Positions 23,494 to 34,142 of a stretch of 64,000 nucleotides of DNA are shown one piece after another (the stretch's first letter is position 1; each line of letters starts with the position of its first letter). Origin of the DNA: Caprella mutica (Eukaryota > Arthropoda > Malacostraca > Amphipoda > Caprellidae); assembly GCA_947561585.1 (NCBI GenBank), contig CANNZV010001609.1, positions 184,409 to 248,408 of the forward strand. Reading direction: 5' to 3'. The notes beneath the pieces are model-generated. The model made no database searches. It saw only the letters and a list, made by a program, of their open reading frames with translations, and was not told the origin of the DNA. Position numbers and translations under genes: made by a program.

Positions 23494-23706
23494 GCAGTTG
23501 AACGAATGACAAATCCAGTGCGGGCTACTTCAGTGGAAATTGTAGCTAATAAGGAACATTTCACGTGTTCTTCAGTTTATGAATTTATTAAGTCTTCCCA
23601 GATCGAAGGAGGCCCATAACACAAATAATAAGTAATATTTCTATACTACTTGCTGAACACCTGCTTGTATTCGGCAGGTAAAATTTAATTGAATATTGAG
23701 TATCTC

Positions 23707-24163
23707 CTGTAACTACATTGCAAATTGCGGAAGGTTATGTTTATAAAGTGTTTCTACCTTACAGTATAAGTCAGTGAGGGTAAGACCCTACTTATCGGAC
23801 AGTTGCACATTTTCGAACGCATATATAATATGTGACATTATTTTGTTTCTATGATACATACAAGTATAATGAATGCCATAAAAATCACATAGATTACATG
23901 CACTTGGGACAGCGCATACATTCGCCGCCGTTTATAAATGACCTACACCATCCAATAATCCTAGAGTTAAAAATGACCTTGACCTTAACCTTTGACCCGT
24001 TTGCTCCCAAAATCGAATTAACTGGTAACTGGATATTGACCAATCGTGCCACCAAATTTCAGACAATTTGGTTAAAAACTTTTTGAGTTAAACGAAGAAC
24101 AAGTGGATAAATAAATGCTGCCGAAAATATAACCTTCCGCTTTCTGCGAAGGTAACTAGCCAA
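23707..24163 (+). mobile_element. Receptor-site MITE, copy 3, most complete (inverted ends)
   Basis: The left end reads TTGCAAATTGCGGAAGGTTA and the right end ATAACCTTCCGCTTTCTGCG followed by AAGGTAACTAG; the two are inverted copies, each able to form its own small hairpin. The interior has one unit with TGACCTTGACCTTAACCTTT, CACCAAATTTCAGACAATTT and TTTTTGAGTTAAACGAA. A perfect ERR/FTZ-F1-type site (TGACCTTGA, the reverse of TCAAGGTCA) is at 23974-23982. No coding capacity. Confidence 0.65.
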
Positions 24164-24429
24164 AACTCTAAATATAATTTTCTTTTAAATGTAAATTGTA
24201 GCAGTGCCCCATAACTCAGCATGTACCCCACTCAGCTCCCAAGCGCAAGAAATCACAGCATTTGTATCTCCTAACGACTGTTCTTGTGGCTAAGAAAGAG
24301 AGCATTAGAGACTCTACCACTCGTAGTGAATAGTGAGGGAGAGAGGAAGAACTGGACCATAGGATATAGTTCTTTAAGAAAGTTGTTTCGTATAGTTCTT
24401 AAAGAAAGTTGTTTCGTAATGCTTCATGT

Positions 24430-24715
24430 ACGTATAGCTAATTCCCTCGCAAATTTCGAAAGGTTATATTTTGGTCAGCATTTATTTATTGTTCATCTAC
24501 TAGATCATTGATCTTTATCCAAGAACCAGATTACTAAATTTTGGGGGCAATCAGGTCAAGGTCAAAGTCATTTAAAGTCAAAAACTATTAAACCAATTTG
24601 CCCGAAAATTTTTTGGTCAACCTAATTTGTCATCATCCAGGAACTGCTTGATTACATTTTGGTTGCGAACGGGTCAAAGGTCAAGGACATTTATAACTAT
24701 AATTGTTTAACCCTA
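24430..24715 (-). mobile_element. Receptor-site MITE/SINE-like element, copy 4 (two internal units)
   Basis: This is the same family on the minus strand. On the plus strand it reads TTTCGAAAGGTTATATTTTG, GTCAGCATTTATTTATT, then two receptor-site blocks: AGGTCAAGGTCAAAGTCA (24554-24571) and GGGTCAAAGGTCA (24671-24683). A degenerate CCAATTTGCCCGAAAATTTT lies between them. The two blocks show that it has two internal units. Confidence 0.6.
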
Positions 24716-25272
24716 GTGACTGGTCCGTGCGCACCAGCCCTCATGAAAAAACATTAATAAGTTTATTTCTAAACCTGAACATATATTCAAACATGAACAT
24801 ATATTCAAATATACAGGGTGTCTCAAATAATCTAAACAAAGTTAAGTTAGTATATTAGAAAAAGTCTTAAAGGTACATCTTTCTTTTTGGACCTCTGTCA
24901 GGTCATCACAACATACTAGCAGATACAACAAACTACATCAAGTTATTAAATCAAATGAGGGATCGCATCATACCAATTAATATTAGGAATAAAGTAAAAT
25001 AAAAGAGGAAAATGAAATTTAAAAACTGAAAGGAATAAAAAATAATCTCATTATTCAGATTAGTTATTAATTGAGTTTAATCATATTTAATCATATTTTT
25101 TATTTTAATCAAAAAATAAAACGAGAAATAACCGAAAAAGATGTAACTATCGGACTATTGGACGCGGCAGTCCCTTGGTTACTGAGCAAACTTTTAAGCT
25201 ATTGGTTACTAGGTAGATTTTGGCGTGTGAAAATATTGCATAAATTCCATTGTACTATCTTCCTCAAGTAGC
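24716..25272. other. Non-coding stretch
   Basis: It holds a short direct repeat (ACATATATTCAAA twice near 24779-24811) and the words ACAGGGTGTCTCAAATAAT, reminiscent of mariner-type ends but unsupported by a partner end. No gene. Confidence 0.4.
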
Positions 25273-26166
25273 CACTTCTTTCTCTGATAGTCCATACTAT
25301 CGCAGACTGAAATATCACTTCTTTCTCTGATAGTCCATGCTATCGCAGACTGAAATATCACTTCTTTCTCCGATAGTCCATACTATCGCAGACTGAAATA
25401 TCACTTCTTTCTCTGATAGTCCATGCTATCGCAGACTGAAATATCACTTCTTTCTCTGATAGTCCCTTCTATCGCAGAATGAAATATCACTTATTTCTCT
25501 GATAGTCCCTACTATCGCAGACTGGAATATCACTTCTTTCTCTGATAGTCCCTACTATCGCAGACTGAAATATCACTTCTTTTTCTGATAGTCCCTACTA
25601 TCGCAGACTGAAATATCACTTCTTTCTCTGATAGTCTCTACTATCGCAGACTGAAATATCACTTCTTTCTCTGATAGTCTCTACTATCACAGACTGAAAT
25701 ATCACTTCTTTCCCTGATAGTCCCTACTATCGCAGACTGAAATATCACTTCTTTCTCTGATAGTCTCTACTATCGCAGACTGAAATATCACTTCTTTCCC
25801 TGATAGTCCCTACTATCGCAGACTGAAATATCACTTCTTTCTCTGATAGTCTCTACTATCGCAGACTGAAATATCACTTCTTTCTCTGATAGTCTCTACT
25901 ATCGCAGACTGAAATATCACTTCTTTCCCTGATAGTCCCTACTATCGCAGACTGAAATATCACTTCTTTCTCTGATAGTCTCTACTATCGCAGACTGAAA
26001 TATCACTTCTTTCTCTGATAGTCCCTATACTATCGCAGACTGAAATATCACTTCTTTCCCTGATAGTCCATACTATCGCAGACTGAAATATCACTTCTTT
26101 CTCTGATAGTCTCTACTATCGCAGACTGAAGTATCACTTCTTTCTCTGATAGTCTCTACTATCGCA
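25273..26166. repeat. Minisatellite, 43-bp monomer, about 20.8 copies, with internal hairpin
   Basis: The monomer begins CTGATAGTCCCTACTATCGC and continues AGACTGAAATATCACTTCTT. Each copy contains the inverted pair GATAGT...ACTATC around a 4-6 base loop, so the array could extrude serial small hairpins. Left copies have CCATACTATC or CCATGCTATC and central copies alternate TCTCTAC and CCCTAC, indicating local variant spread. Confidence 0.95.
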
Positions 26167-26214
26167 AGTGTCGTCTAGTTTTTGGTGGGCAAAGTAGAGA
26201 GCTGTCAGCTTCAG

Positions 26215-26585
26215 TCTTTTTACCGCACTTTACCTACCTCGTAGTAAATAAATAGAGAACTTTACTAAGTACAATATTGGAACATCCGGAAAAATTATGA
26301 GTGACGTCACACAAAATATTTTCCATTTGTTTTTCAATAAGAAATGTGCTATTATTCAATTAAATGTGCATTTTCATGGAAATTAACTTACATAAAATTG
26401 TGTTTTTTTTATCACGTTTTACACTCTATAAACTTAAAATATATAACTAATAATACTTATAATATTTGCGAGTACTCTGTGTGACGTCATTTGTTTACAT
26501 CGTTTCTGAAGAACGGATCAAGTTCACCGTCAATGAATTCGAAACTTAGCACACTTCTCTTTTTACCGCACCTTGCCTACCTCGT
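26215..26585. repeat. Direct-repeat-flanked segment with two CRE palindromes
   Basis: TCTTTTTACCGCACTTTACC plus TACCTCGT (26215-26242) recurs as a near copy at 26558-26585. Inside, TGACGTCA occurs at 26302-26309 and 26482-26489. Each is part of TGACGTCACACA, arranged in inverted orientation. It may be a small TE with inverted subterminal motifs. There is no coding frame. Confidence 0.6.
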
Positions 26586-28254
26586 CATTCCGGCCACTGA
26601 AATGGAGTATACGCTGAAAAAAGTAAACCATTGTTTCTTTTGCAAAGGGAGTCACTAATGAATTGCTTTTAGACAAGAAAAAGGTTTAGGACATTTATTA
26701 ATCAATATGGTGAACTATTAGATGTTCGATACATTTTAATGATTTCATGAAATAGGCCTAGAGTTATTGTAATTTAATTTTAAAAGATAGACACAAAAAA
26801 AATGGTGAAGATTAATTATAGAGTCTAGTTCCGATTATCGATAGACTCTCCTTTTTTATTATAAAATAAGTATCAATAATTAACTTTTAATTCAATTGGT
26901 ATCCGTGGTACTTGCTTCATCCAGGTTACCAATTGTAATTTGAGTACTTAACTCCTTATATGCTCGAGAATGTGACACCGTTCAATAATTCATATCTCGT
27001 CCCTTCACAAAGAAGGACATTTTCTCCTATCCTGTCTATAGAATGTCCTTATACTAAGACAGTTCCCTATAGTTTACCATTTTCATATTTCGAAACATCG
27101 CTTTTTGTATCTCTTGTAGATTTTTTGAATCTGACTTGGGGTACACGATGACAAATTTGTGAAATTTAAAAAAATGGAAAAGAAGACTACGATTAGGTAG
27201 GTAACCATAATGCAATACCCTTTTCTCTGACAGTACAGTAACATAGCTTTTAATAAGAATCATATTCTAACTAAAGTTAATGGAATATTTTTTATAGTTT
27301 AAAAATATAATTGTTATTAAATTGCCTTTGTAATGTATCACTAATTGCCACATCATTCCCTCTACCTCAACTTCTAAACATTAATCATCTCCTTTTTATT
27401 CTATCACCAAATAGAGCAAAGACTTTCTCCATCTTTTGCAGTTTTTCTTGCTCTTTCTGTAGGTTTGCATCGACTTCCAATAATTGCTATTCGAAAAGAC
27501 GCTTCCTTCCTTCACTTTCCGAACACGGCATTGAAATTGATGGATTGGAAGTGAAATGAACAGAAGCAGCTAGAGTGTATATTGGAAAAGGAAAAGCTCC
27601 TTTCAATAGAAGGTCACAATAGATCTAAACAAAGTAAAAGACTATCTTCATGATCGGTATAATAGGTAGGAAACAGTCGCTAGTAATTCACTAATTGCTT
27701 CCCTTGAAATCAAAAACATTTTATAAGCCATTTTAAAAAGTCCTCTGTTTCGCTCAATTAAATAGAAACGTTCTTCTTGATGATTGTCCACATTGCTTGT
27801 TTGGAATTCAAATCAAAGGAGTAAGTACCCAGCTATTGCTGAATGCATCGTATGAGATAAAACTCATATTAGAGTGTTTAATTATTGATATTTAATTGTA
27901 TCCTAATTGGTATCCAAATTACCTGCATGTATCATGACTTAAGTAACAACTTTAATAATAATAATATACTTATCTATGTAATCGAGTAGGTGTAACCGTC
28001 CAATAACTTGTATCGCACCCTAACTAGCTATAGTTTCACACCATTAAATATATAGTCATTAGTACGGTACAGTCACGTTTGTAAGTCACACGACAGTCAT
28101 TAGTCAGTGACTCACTTTGTTAGTTAATTGCTTTCCACTCTAAAAGTTCTAACGACTCCAGAACTTTTAACTAAGAACTTTCTTCGCTGGTAGAGGAATG
28201 CAGGTGTCTGTTTGGCTAGGAAATTCCTTTCGTAGTTCCCTGGAGCTTTAGAAG
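26586..28254. other. AT-rich stretch with TE-end fragments
   Basis: Two fragments resemble the right end of the TA-flanked MITE family: CCGTTCAATAATTCATATCT (from 26978) and CGTCCAATAACTTGTATCGC followed by ACCCTA (27988-28013). The minus strand at about 27400-27555 reads like a charged coiled coil (residues such as ANLQKEQEKLQKMEKV) but has an internal stop. A hairpin with TAAAAGTTCT arms lies at 28140-28169. No intact gene. Confidence 0.45.
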
Positions 28255-28573
28255 CTACAGAACAAATCCTCTATAGTGAAGTCCTGTATAGTGAACATTT
28301 ATGGCACTAGTTACTCAAAGTCCTGAATCTGTAAACAGTGGCATAATTGTATTTCACTATAGAGGATTCATTCCCTCTAAAGGGAAGTCCTGTATAGTGA
28401 ACCATACTGATTAGTAGAGTCTTGAGTAATGAATTACACTGTATAGTGAACATATTGTGTTGTCTGCTCTAAAATGGAAACTAGTATCCTATGCATGTCT
28501 TGACTCCTCTATAATGAAGTAAGTTTTATACCGTGACCTAATTTTAGTTCATTATAGAGGGGGTTATACTGTG
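28255..28573. mobile_element. Tigger/pogo-like remnant
   Basis: It contains several CCTCTATAGTGAAGTCCTGT-like and TTCACTATAGAGGATTCATT-like words in both orientations. It ends with TTCATTATAGAGGGGGTTAT then ACTG, which on the minus strand reads CAGTATAACCCCCTCTATAA, a pogo/Tigger-style terminus. No transposase frame and no clear TA duplication are seen. Confidence 0.5.
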
Positions 28574-28681
28574 TACATGTATACTTTCTTTGTTGTTTTT
28601 ATTCTGATAATGACAATAGAAACTGTTAGGACCTGTTTAGATATTTATGAACTGTTTTCTGTTGACTATATGTGACATTTT

Positions 28682-30018
28682 TGCCACCAGTGGTTAGTTA
28701 CAGTGACTACCAGTGGTTAGTTACAGTGACTACCAGTGGTTAGTTACAGTGACTACCAGTGGTTAGTTACAGTGACTACCAGTGGTTAGTTACAGTGACT
28801 ACCGGTGGTTAGTTACAGTGACTACCAGTTGTTAGTTACAGTGACTACCAGTGGTTAGTTACAGTGACTACCAGTGGTTAGTTACAGTGACTACCGGTGG
28901 TTAGTTACAGTGACTACCGGTGGTTAGTTACAGTGACTACCAGTGGTTAGTTACAGTGACTACCAGTGGTTAGTTACAGTGACTACCAGTGGTTAGTTAC
29001 AGTGACTACCAGTTGTTAGTTACAGTGACTACCAGTGGTTAGTTACAGTGACTACCAGTGGTTAGTTACAGTGACTACCAGTGGTTAGTTACAGTGACTA
29101 CCAGTGGTTAGTTACAGTGACTACCAGTTGTTAGTTACAGTGACTACCAGTTGTTAGTTACAGTGACTACCAGTGGTTAGTTACAGTGACTACCAGTGGT
29201 TAGTTACAGTGACTACCAGTGGTTAGTTACAGTGACTACCAGTGGTTAGTTACAGTGACTACCAGTTGTTAGTTACAGTGACTACCAGTGGTTAGTTACA
29301 GTGACTACCAGTGGTTAGTTACAGTGACTACCAGTGGTTAGTTACAGTGACTACCAGTGGTTAGTTACAGTGACTACCAGTGGTTAGTTACAGTGACTAC
29401 CAGTTGTTAGTTACAGTGACTACCAGTGGTTAGTTACAGTGACTACCAGTGGTTAGTTACAGTGACTACCAGTGGTTAGTTACAGTGACTACCAGTGGTT
29501 AGTTACAGTGACTACCAGTGGTTAGTTACAGTGACTACCAGTTGTTAGTTACAGTGACTACCAGTGGTTAGTTCCAGTGACTACCAGTTGTTAGTTACAG
29601 TGACTACCAATTGTTAGTTACAGTGACTACCGGTGGTTAGTTACAGTGACTACCAGTGGTTAGTTACAGTGACTACCAGTGGTTAGTTACAGTGACTACC
29701 AGTGGTTAGTTACAGTGACTACCGGTGGTTAGTTACAGTGACTACCAGTGGTTAGTTACAGTGACTACCAGTGGTTAGTTACAGTGACTACCAGTGGTTA
29801 GTTACAGTGACTACCAGTGGTTAGTTACAGTGACTACCAGTGGTTAGTTACAGTGACTACCAGTGGTTAGTTACAGTGACTACCAGTTGTTAGTTACAGT
29901 GACTACCAATTGTTAGTTACAGTGACTACCGGTGGTTAGTTACAGTGACTACCAGTTGTTAGTTACAGTGACTACCGGTGGTTAGTTACAGTGACTACCA
30001 GTGGTTAGTTACAGTGAC
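28682..30018. repeat. Minisatellite, 23-bp monomer, about 58 copies
   Basis: The monomer begins TTAGTTACAGTGACTACCAG and ends TGG. The main variants are CCGGTGG, CCAGTTG and CCAATTG in place of CCAGTGG. The neighbour pair CCAGTTG-CCAATTG-CCGGTGG occurs near 29580-29635 and again near 29882-29935, which points to a segmental duplication. Every frame contains stops, so no ORF arises. Confidence 0.95.
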
Positions 30019-30071
30019 CGTTATAGTGCAGGTCATGACTTACAGTGATGTCTGTTTGCCTTACCTCTGAC

Positions 30072-30185
30072 ATGTCACCGTAAATATCGTATGTCACCGT
30101 AAATATCGTATGTCACCGTAAATATCGTATGTCACCGTAAATATCGTATGTCACCGTAAATATCGTATGTCACCGTAAATATCGT
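30072..30185. repeat. Tandem repeat, 19-bp monomer, 6 exact copies
   Basis: The monomer ATGTCACCGTAAATATCGT is repeated six times without change. Such perfect identity implies a very recent expansion. It starts only about 50 bp after the 23-bp array ends. Confidence 0.95.
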
Positions 30186-30257
30186 CAATTGTTCTTAACG
30201 CATCATTAACATTGTCTATTATATACACTAAGAATGGTTTCTACGAAGAGCGTCATA

Positions 30258-30262
<5 letters not shown>

Positions 30263-30288
<26 letters not shown>

Positions 30289-30289
30289 T
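30263..30289. repeat. (AT)n microsatellite
   Basis: About 13 AT dinucleotides, uninterrupted. Confidence 0.95.
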
Positions 30290-30535
30290 TTAATATTACC
30301 ATATAGACATACAAATCTTGAAGTACTGATTTTTTTGGTAAGAGTAACATAATAATTGTAGCTCTAAAATGTCCGCTAGAGAGGCTAAATGTCCTAACGA
30401 TATACCATTAAATGTACGTACATTACAAGTACTAAAATGCCTCTCCTGAAAAATAGCTTTTTTGAAGTTATGACAGGTATGTTGCAAATGAAATAGATGT
30501 AAATTATATTATATCTATTATACCTAAGTAATCAA

Positions 30536-30713
30536 TAGGGTTGTGACTATATGCTTTTAAAATCATAGATATTAGAAATATTATAGACGGAATGAAATAA
30601 AGAGTATTTAATGGTTCTAAACAAGCGGTAGGTATACAGTATTCGATACCATTTCATTTCGTCTGTGATATTCTTAAGATCTATGATTTTAAACGCATAT
30701 TGTCACAACCCTA
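30536..30713. mobile_element. 178-bp hAT-type MITE
   Basis: The termini are TAGGGTTGTGACTATATGC and GCATATTGTCACAACCCTA. The inverted repeat extends about 65 bp, including TTTAAAATCATAGAT and GACGGAATGAAAT. Flanks are GTAATCAA (30528-30535) and GTAATCAC (30714-30721), an 8-bp duplication with one mismatch. An 8-bp duplication with TAG-starting ends fits hAT elements. No coding capacity. Confidence 0.8.
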
Positions 30714-30968
30714 GTAATCACTTATATCGCATTCACACAAACAGTTTAGATTCCATTTCTTGGATTGCGTCGTGACTACCTTTTTATGTTCTCTTAAATC
30801 TCCCAGACTCTGAGTAACATTTTACTTCTTTTAATTCCCAGACAGCAAAGATATTCCAAATGGGAATTGCCTTTAGTCTCAGCGATGTTTGTTGGTGGGA
30901 ATATTCCTCTTGGAATATTTGGTGATTGGAATGATGAGATTGGTGGTGTAACTCGAGGTGAAACTTCT

Positions 30969-31485
30969 GTAAATGATGTACACCTCACCACTGTAAATGA
31001 TGTACATCTCACCACTGTAAATGATGTACACCTCACCACTGTAAATGATGTACATCTCACCACTGTAAATGATGTACATCTCACCACTATAAATGATGTA
31101 CATCTCACCACTGTAAATGATGTACATCTCACCACTGTAAATGATGTACATCTCACCACTGTAAATGATGTACACCTCACCACTGTAAATGATGTACATC
31201 TCACCACTATAAATGATGTACACCTCACCACTGTAAATGATGTACATCTCACCACTGTAAATGATGTACATCTCACCACTGTAAATGATGTACATCTCAC
31301 CACTATAAATGATGTACATCTCATCACTGTAAATGATGTACATCTCACCACTGTAAATGATGTACATCTCACCACTGTAAATGATGTACATCTCACCACT
31401 GTAAATGATGTACATTGTGTAAATGATGTACATTGTGTAAATGATGTACATTGTGTAAATGATGTACATTGTGTAAATGATGTAC
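30969..31485. repeat. Compound minisatellite, 24-bp (18 copies) then 18-bp (about 4.7 copies)
   Basis: The 24-bp monomer starts GTAAATGATGTACATCTCAC and contains the palindrome GATGTACATC. From 31401 the unit becomes GTAAATGATGTACATTGT (18 bp), a deletion derivative that then amplified on its own. Both lengths are divisible by three, so about 200-codon open frames exist on both strands (8-residue then 6-residue repeats). I treat these as repeat artefacts. Variants are CACCTC for CATCTC and CTATAAATG for CTGTAAATG. Confidence 0.93.
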
Positions 31486-31489
31486 CTAA

Positions 31490-32130
31490 GTAACTACTCA
31501 CACACATCATGACTCATTCTACTAATTGTTTATCATCAGAATAGTTAACGTATCACTTTCCTTTATTTTGTACAGACTAGCAATGAAAACAAAATAAACA
31601 CATCTTTGCAAACAAAAATTATTAGTGTTTCTTCTTAGTTTTGATTATCAAACAAATAGTAATTGGAACCATCCAAAGATTTAACTCGCAGTCGTAAGGT
31701 TTACTATCGGCACATCGTCTGTTATTGTCCATTACGGTAAATAGCGATGGCATTTTATCGTAAAATAAAAAAGTCAGACGTTATATTTCTCTTTTATCGG
31801 AATGTCTTACTGTAAACTATCGAATGTAAGTGCTGAAAAGATTATAAGATTGTCGTAGACTATATACTGTTGGGGTGGATTTATCGTAGATAATTACATG
31901 TACCGATTAAAACCGATATTGGTGATTGTTTCCCCTTTGGCTACCCTTAAATAAGTTCATTTCCTCCCTTGCCCTGACAGTTGCCAGTTAGCAATCATCG
32001 GGAGAATTAATTTGAAGTTCAGTGTCAAGATTGCCTTCATAAAAATGAGTTAAAGTTCGAGATGAAGACTCTGACTTTAATTGCTTTGCGAGTTGCGTCT
32101 CTATCACCCACTGGAACTGCCAGAGAGAAA
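31490..32130. other. Non-coding stretch
   Basis: Nothing recognisable. It contains several TATCGTAGA and TTATCGTAA-like words near 31740-31890 but no ordered repeat. Confidence 0.45.
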
Positions 32131-32132
32131 TT

Positions 32133-32413
32133 GTGGTGGGGGCATGGGAGATTAAGGGAGAGTTATGGTGGGGGTATGGGAGAGTAAGGGAGAGTTATGG
32201 TGGGGGCATGGGAGATTAAGGGAGAGTTATGGTGGGGGTATGGGAGATTAAGGGAGAGTTATGGTGGAGGCATAGGAAATTAAGGGAGAGTTATGGTGGG
32301 GGCATGGTAGATTAAGGGAGAGTTTTGGTGGGGGCATAGGATATTAAGGGAGAGTTATGGTGGGGGCTTAGAATATTGAGGGAGAGTTATGGTGGGGGCA
32401 TGGGAGAGAAAGG
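32133..32413. repeat. Minisatellite, 32-bp monomer, about 8.7 copies
   Basis: The monomer starts GGTGGGGGCATGGGAGATTA and continues AGGGAGAGTTAT. It is purine-rich on the plus strand with G5 runs, so it could form quadruplex or triplex structures. Copies to the right are more diverged. Confidence 0.9.
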
Positions 32414-32782
32414 GATCTTATTTTTACTCCATTCAAAGTTTATTCAATACTCCTGAAGTTTAGATTATGATGGTATAAAATTATTATTTGAATTCCTAAC
32501 TTTCGGCACCAATGAACTGCTTTGATTTTCTTCCCAACACATTGTCAGCTGCCATTCAAACAGAGTTCTTTATTCACCTTTGAAGTGTCTCAAAATATAT
32601 TATGAGAGGGTAACCTTCTTCTCATTTTCCTCAGACTCTAAAATTTGAAGTCCAAACCATTTTATCTTTTCTTTATTTTCTTTTTGAGTTTCCGGAGGTG
32701 ATTGAAGAGACGCTAAGCCACCGATAACTCGAACATATCGAGAGAAAACCTCTGATTTCTCGCTTCTAACGTATGAACTCTA
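32414..32782. other. Non-coding stretch
   Basis: No gene, array or inverted repeat is seen. Confidence 0.45.
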
Positions 32783-32968
32783 AGGCCTGATCTATACTGG
32801 CAGATAAAACACGGCGTTTTTATCGCCCTATTTACGCCTCTTCAATTAATGACGGTTAAATGAATGTAAGGCGGTTGGAACGCTAGTGTAGACTGAAATT
32901 TTTTTTCACCGCATAAACTGCGCGGTGAAAACGCAGCGTTCTATCTATAACACTAAAGAGTGGGCCTA
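32783..32968. mobile_element. Degenerate MITE, about 186 bp
   Basis: The left end (AGGCCTGATCTATACTGGCA then GATAAAACACGGCGTTTT) pairs imperfectly with the inverted right end (AACGCAGCGTTCTATCTATA ... GGGCCTA). Flanks CTAA and CTAG do not give an exact duplication. The layout resembles other short inverted-repeat elements here, but the superfamily is unknown. Confidence 0.5.
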
Positions 32969-32969
32969 G

Positions 32970-33789
32970 GAGATCTAACTCTATTGATAGATGGAAATAG
33001 AGTAACATTACTATGTTGAAGATAAGTAATTAGCCACAATAAGGTATCAGTTGTTAACAGGTCACTAGCACAATAATCGAACACGTACAGTCCTCCAAAG
33101 AGGGTTTAACATACGTCATGCACCAAATTGTTATCTAGAATTCACCCATCATGAAGTTAACATCTACTTACCGACCAATTTGAACCTGTAATGTCATGGC
33201 GACAGTACAAACGATATTATTTCATAGTAATGATAATATAGCAAATAGTGTTTATAATTAGTCTCACAGTCAATTTCCTCTGTCTCATCCTTTCATTAGT
33301 TGACTGTGTTTGATAGGGCTAACTTTTCTGTGAGAGGAACTCCTTCAATCCTCTAGCTTCGCCTCCCTCCTAATCCTTCTGGGACCTTAGGCAACTCAAG
33401 GACCCTACATTGCTGATTGAACGCCCATTGGGGAGGGGACTTTCTGCCAGATTGGGGCAAGGGACCCAAAGGAGGGGATGTGTTGTAGATAAACTAAGGG
33501 GAAGTAAAGAAATGCTGTAGAATGGGGATAATGTAGGATACTGTGGTATCTGTTTACCAAATTGTCTTGTGAATAATAGGATTATTTTCAGAGAAATGTA
33601 TGATATTGTAAGATAGTATAAAATCAGTGCGAAAAAGGTCATTTATCTCCTATAAGCGGAGCAGTCAAGATCAGTTTCTCTAGAAGGAATTCCTCCAGAT
33701 TTGGTAAAATTGATAGTGAATGGGGCATTTGAGGCCTGTCAGTTGGCCGGATGAGATCAGGTGATGCTTTATTTTTGAGGTGGTGTTAA
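32970..33789. other. Non-coding stretch
   Basis: A GC-richer segment at 33340-33490 carries open frames of up to 90 codons on the minus strand, but none resembles a known protein. No repeats are seen. Confidence 0.4.
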
Positions 33790-34139
33790 GGGTACGGTTA
33801 CTATGGGTGCATGTTCCAGCGATTTTTCGCACTGACGACTTCTGATGAAATCGCATGAAAATCAAATTCATGCTTTCCAATGGGAGTGGTTACAGTGGCT
33901 GCGATTTGGTCGTCAGAATACGTACTAAGTCGTCAGAACAACTTCAGCGTTCAAATGAGTTTGATTTTTTCATGCGACTAGCGACAGCTTTCGGTAATTT
34001 TTACCCCAATATTAATCGGCAGAAACATACTGACGATCAGAAATCGAGTACAGTATAACCACCTTGCACTGACGATCAGTTCTGACGATATCGTCAGTGC
34101 GAAAAATCGCTCGAATACGCATGCATAGTAACCGTACCC
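33790..34139. mobile_element. 350-bp PIF/Harbinger-type MITE
   Basis: The left terminus is GGGTACGGTTACTATG and the right is CATAGTAACCGTACCC. The inverted repeat continues inward through GCGATTTTTCGCACTGACGA and its complement, about 55 bp in all. TAA flanks both ends (33787-33789 and 34140-34142), and a 3-bp TWA duplication is characteristic of PIF/Harbinger. The interior holds several CGTCAGAA/TGACGATC words and no transposase, so it is non-autonomous. The two open frames crossing it are not genes. Confidence 0.85.
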
Positions 34140-34142
34140 TAA

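Noticed and set aside
27311..27559. A coiled-coil-like protein on the minus strand opposite an 82-codon plus frame
   Set aside because: An internal TAG, absence of family resemblance and lack of splice signals make it too weak to annotate.
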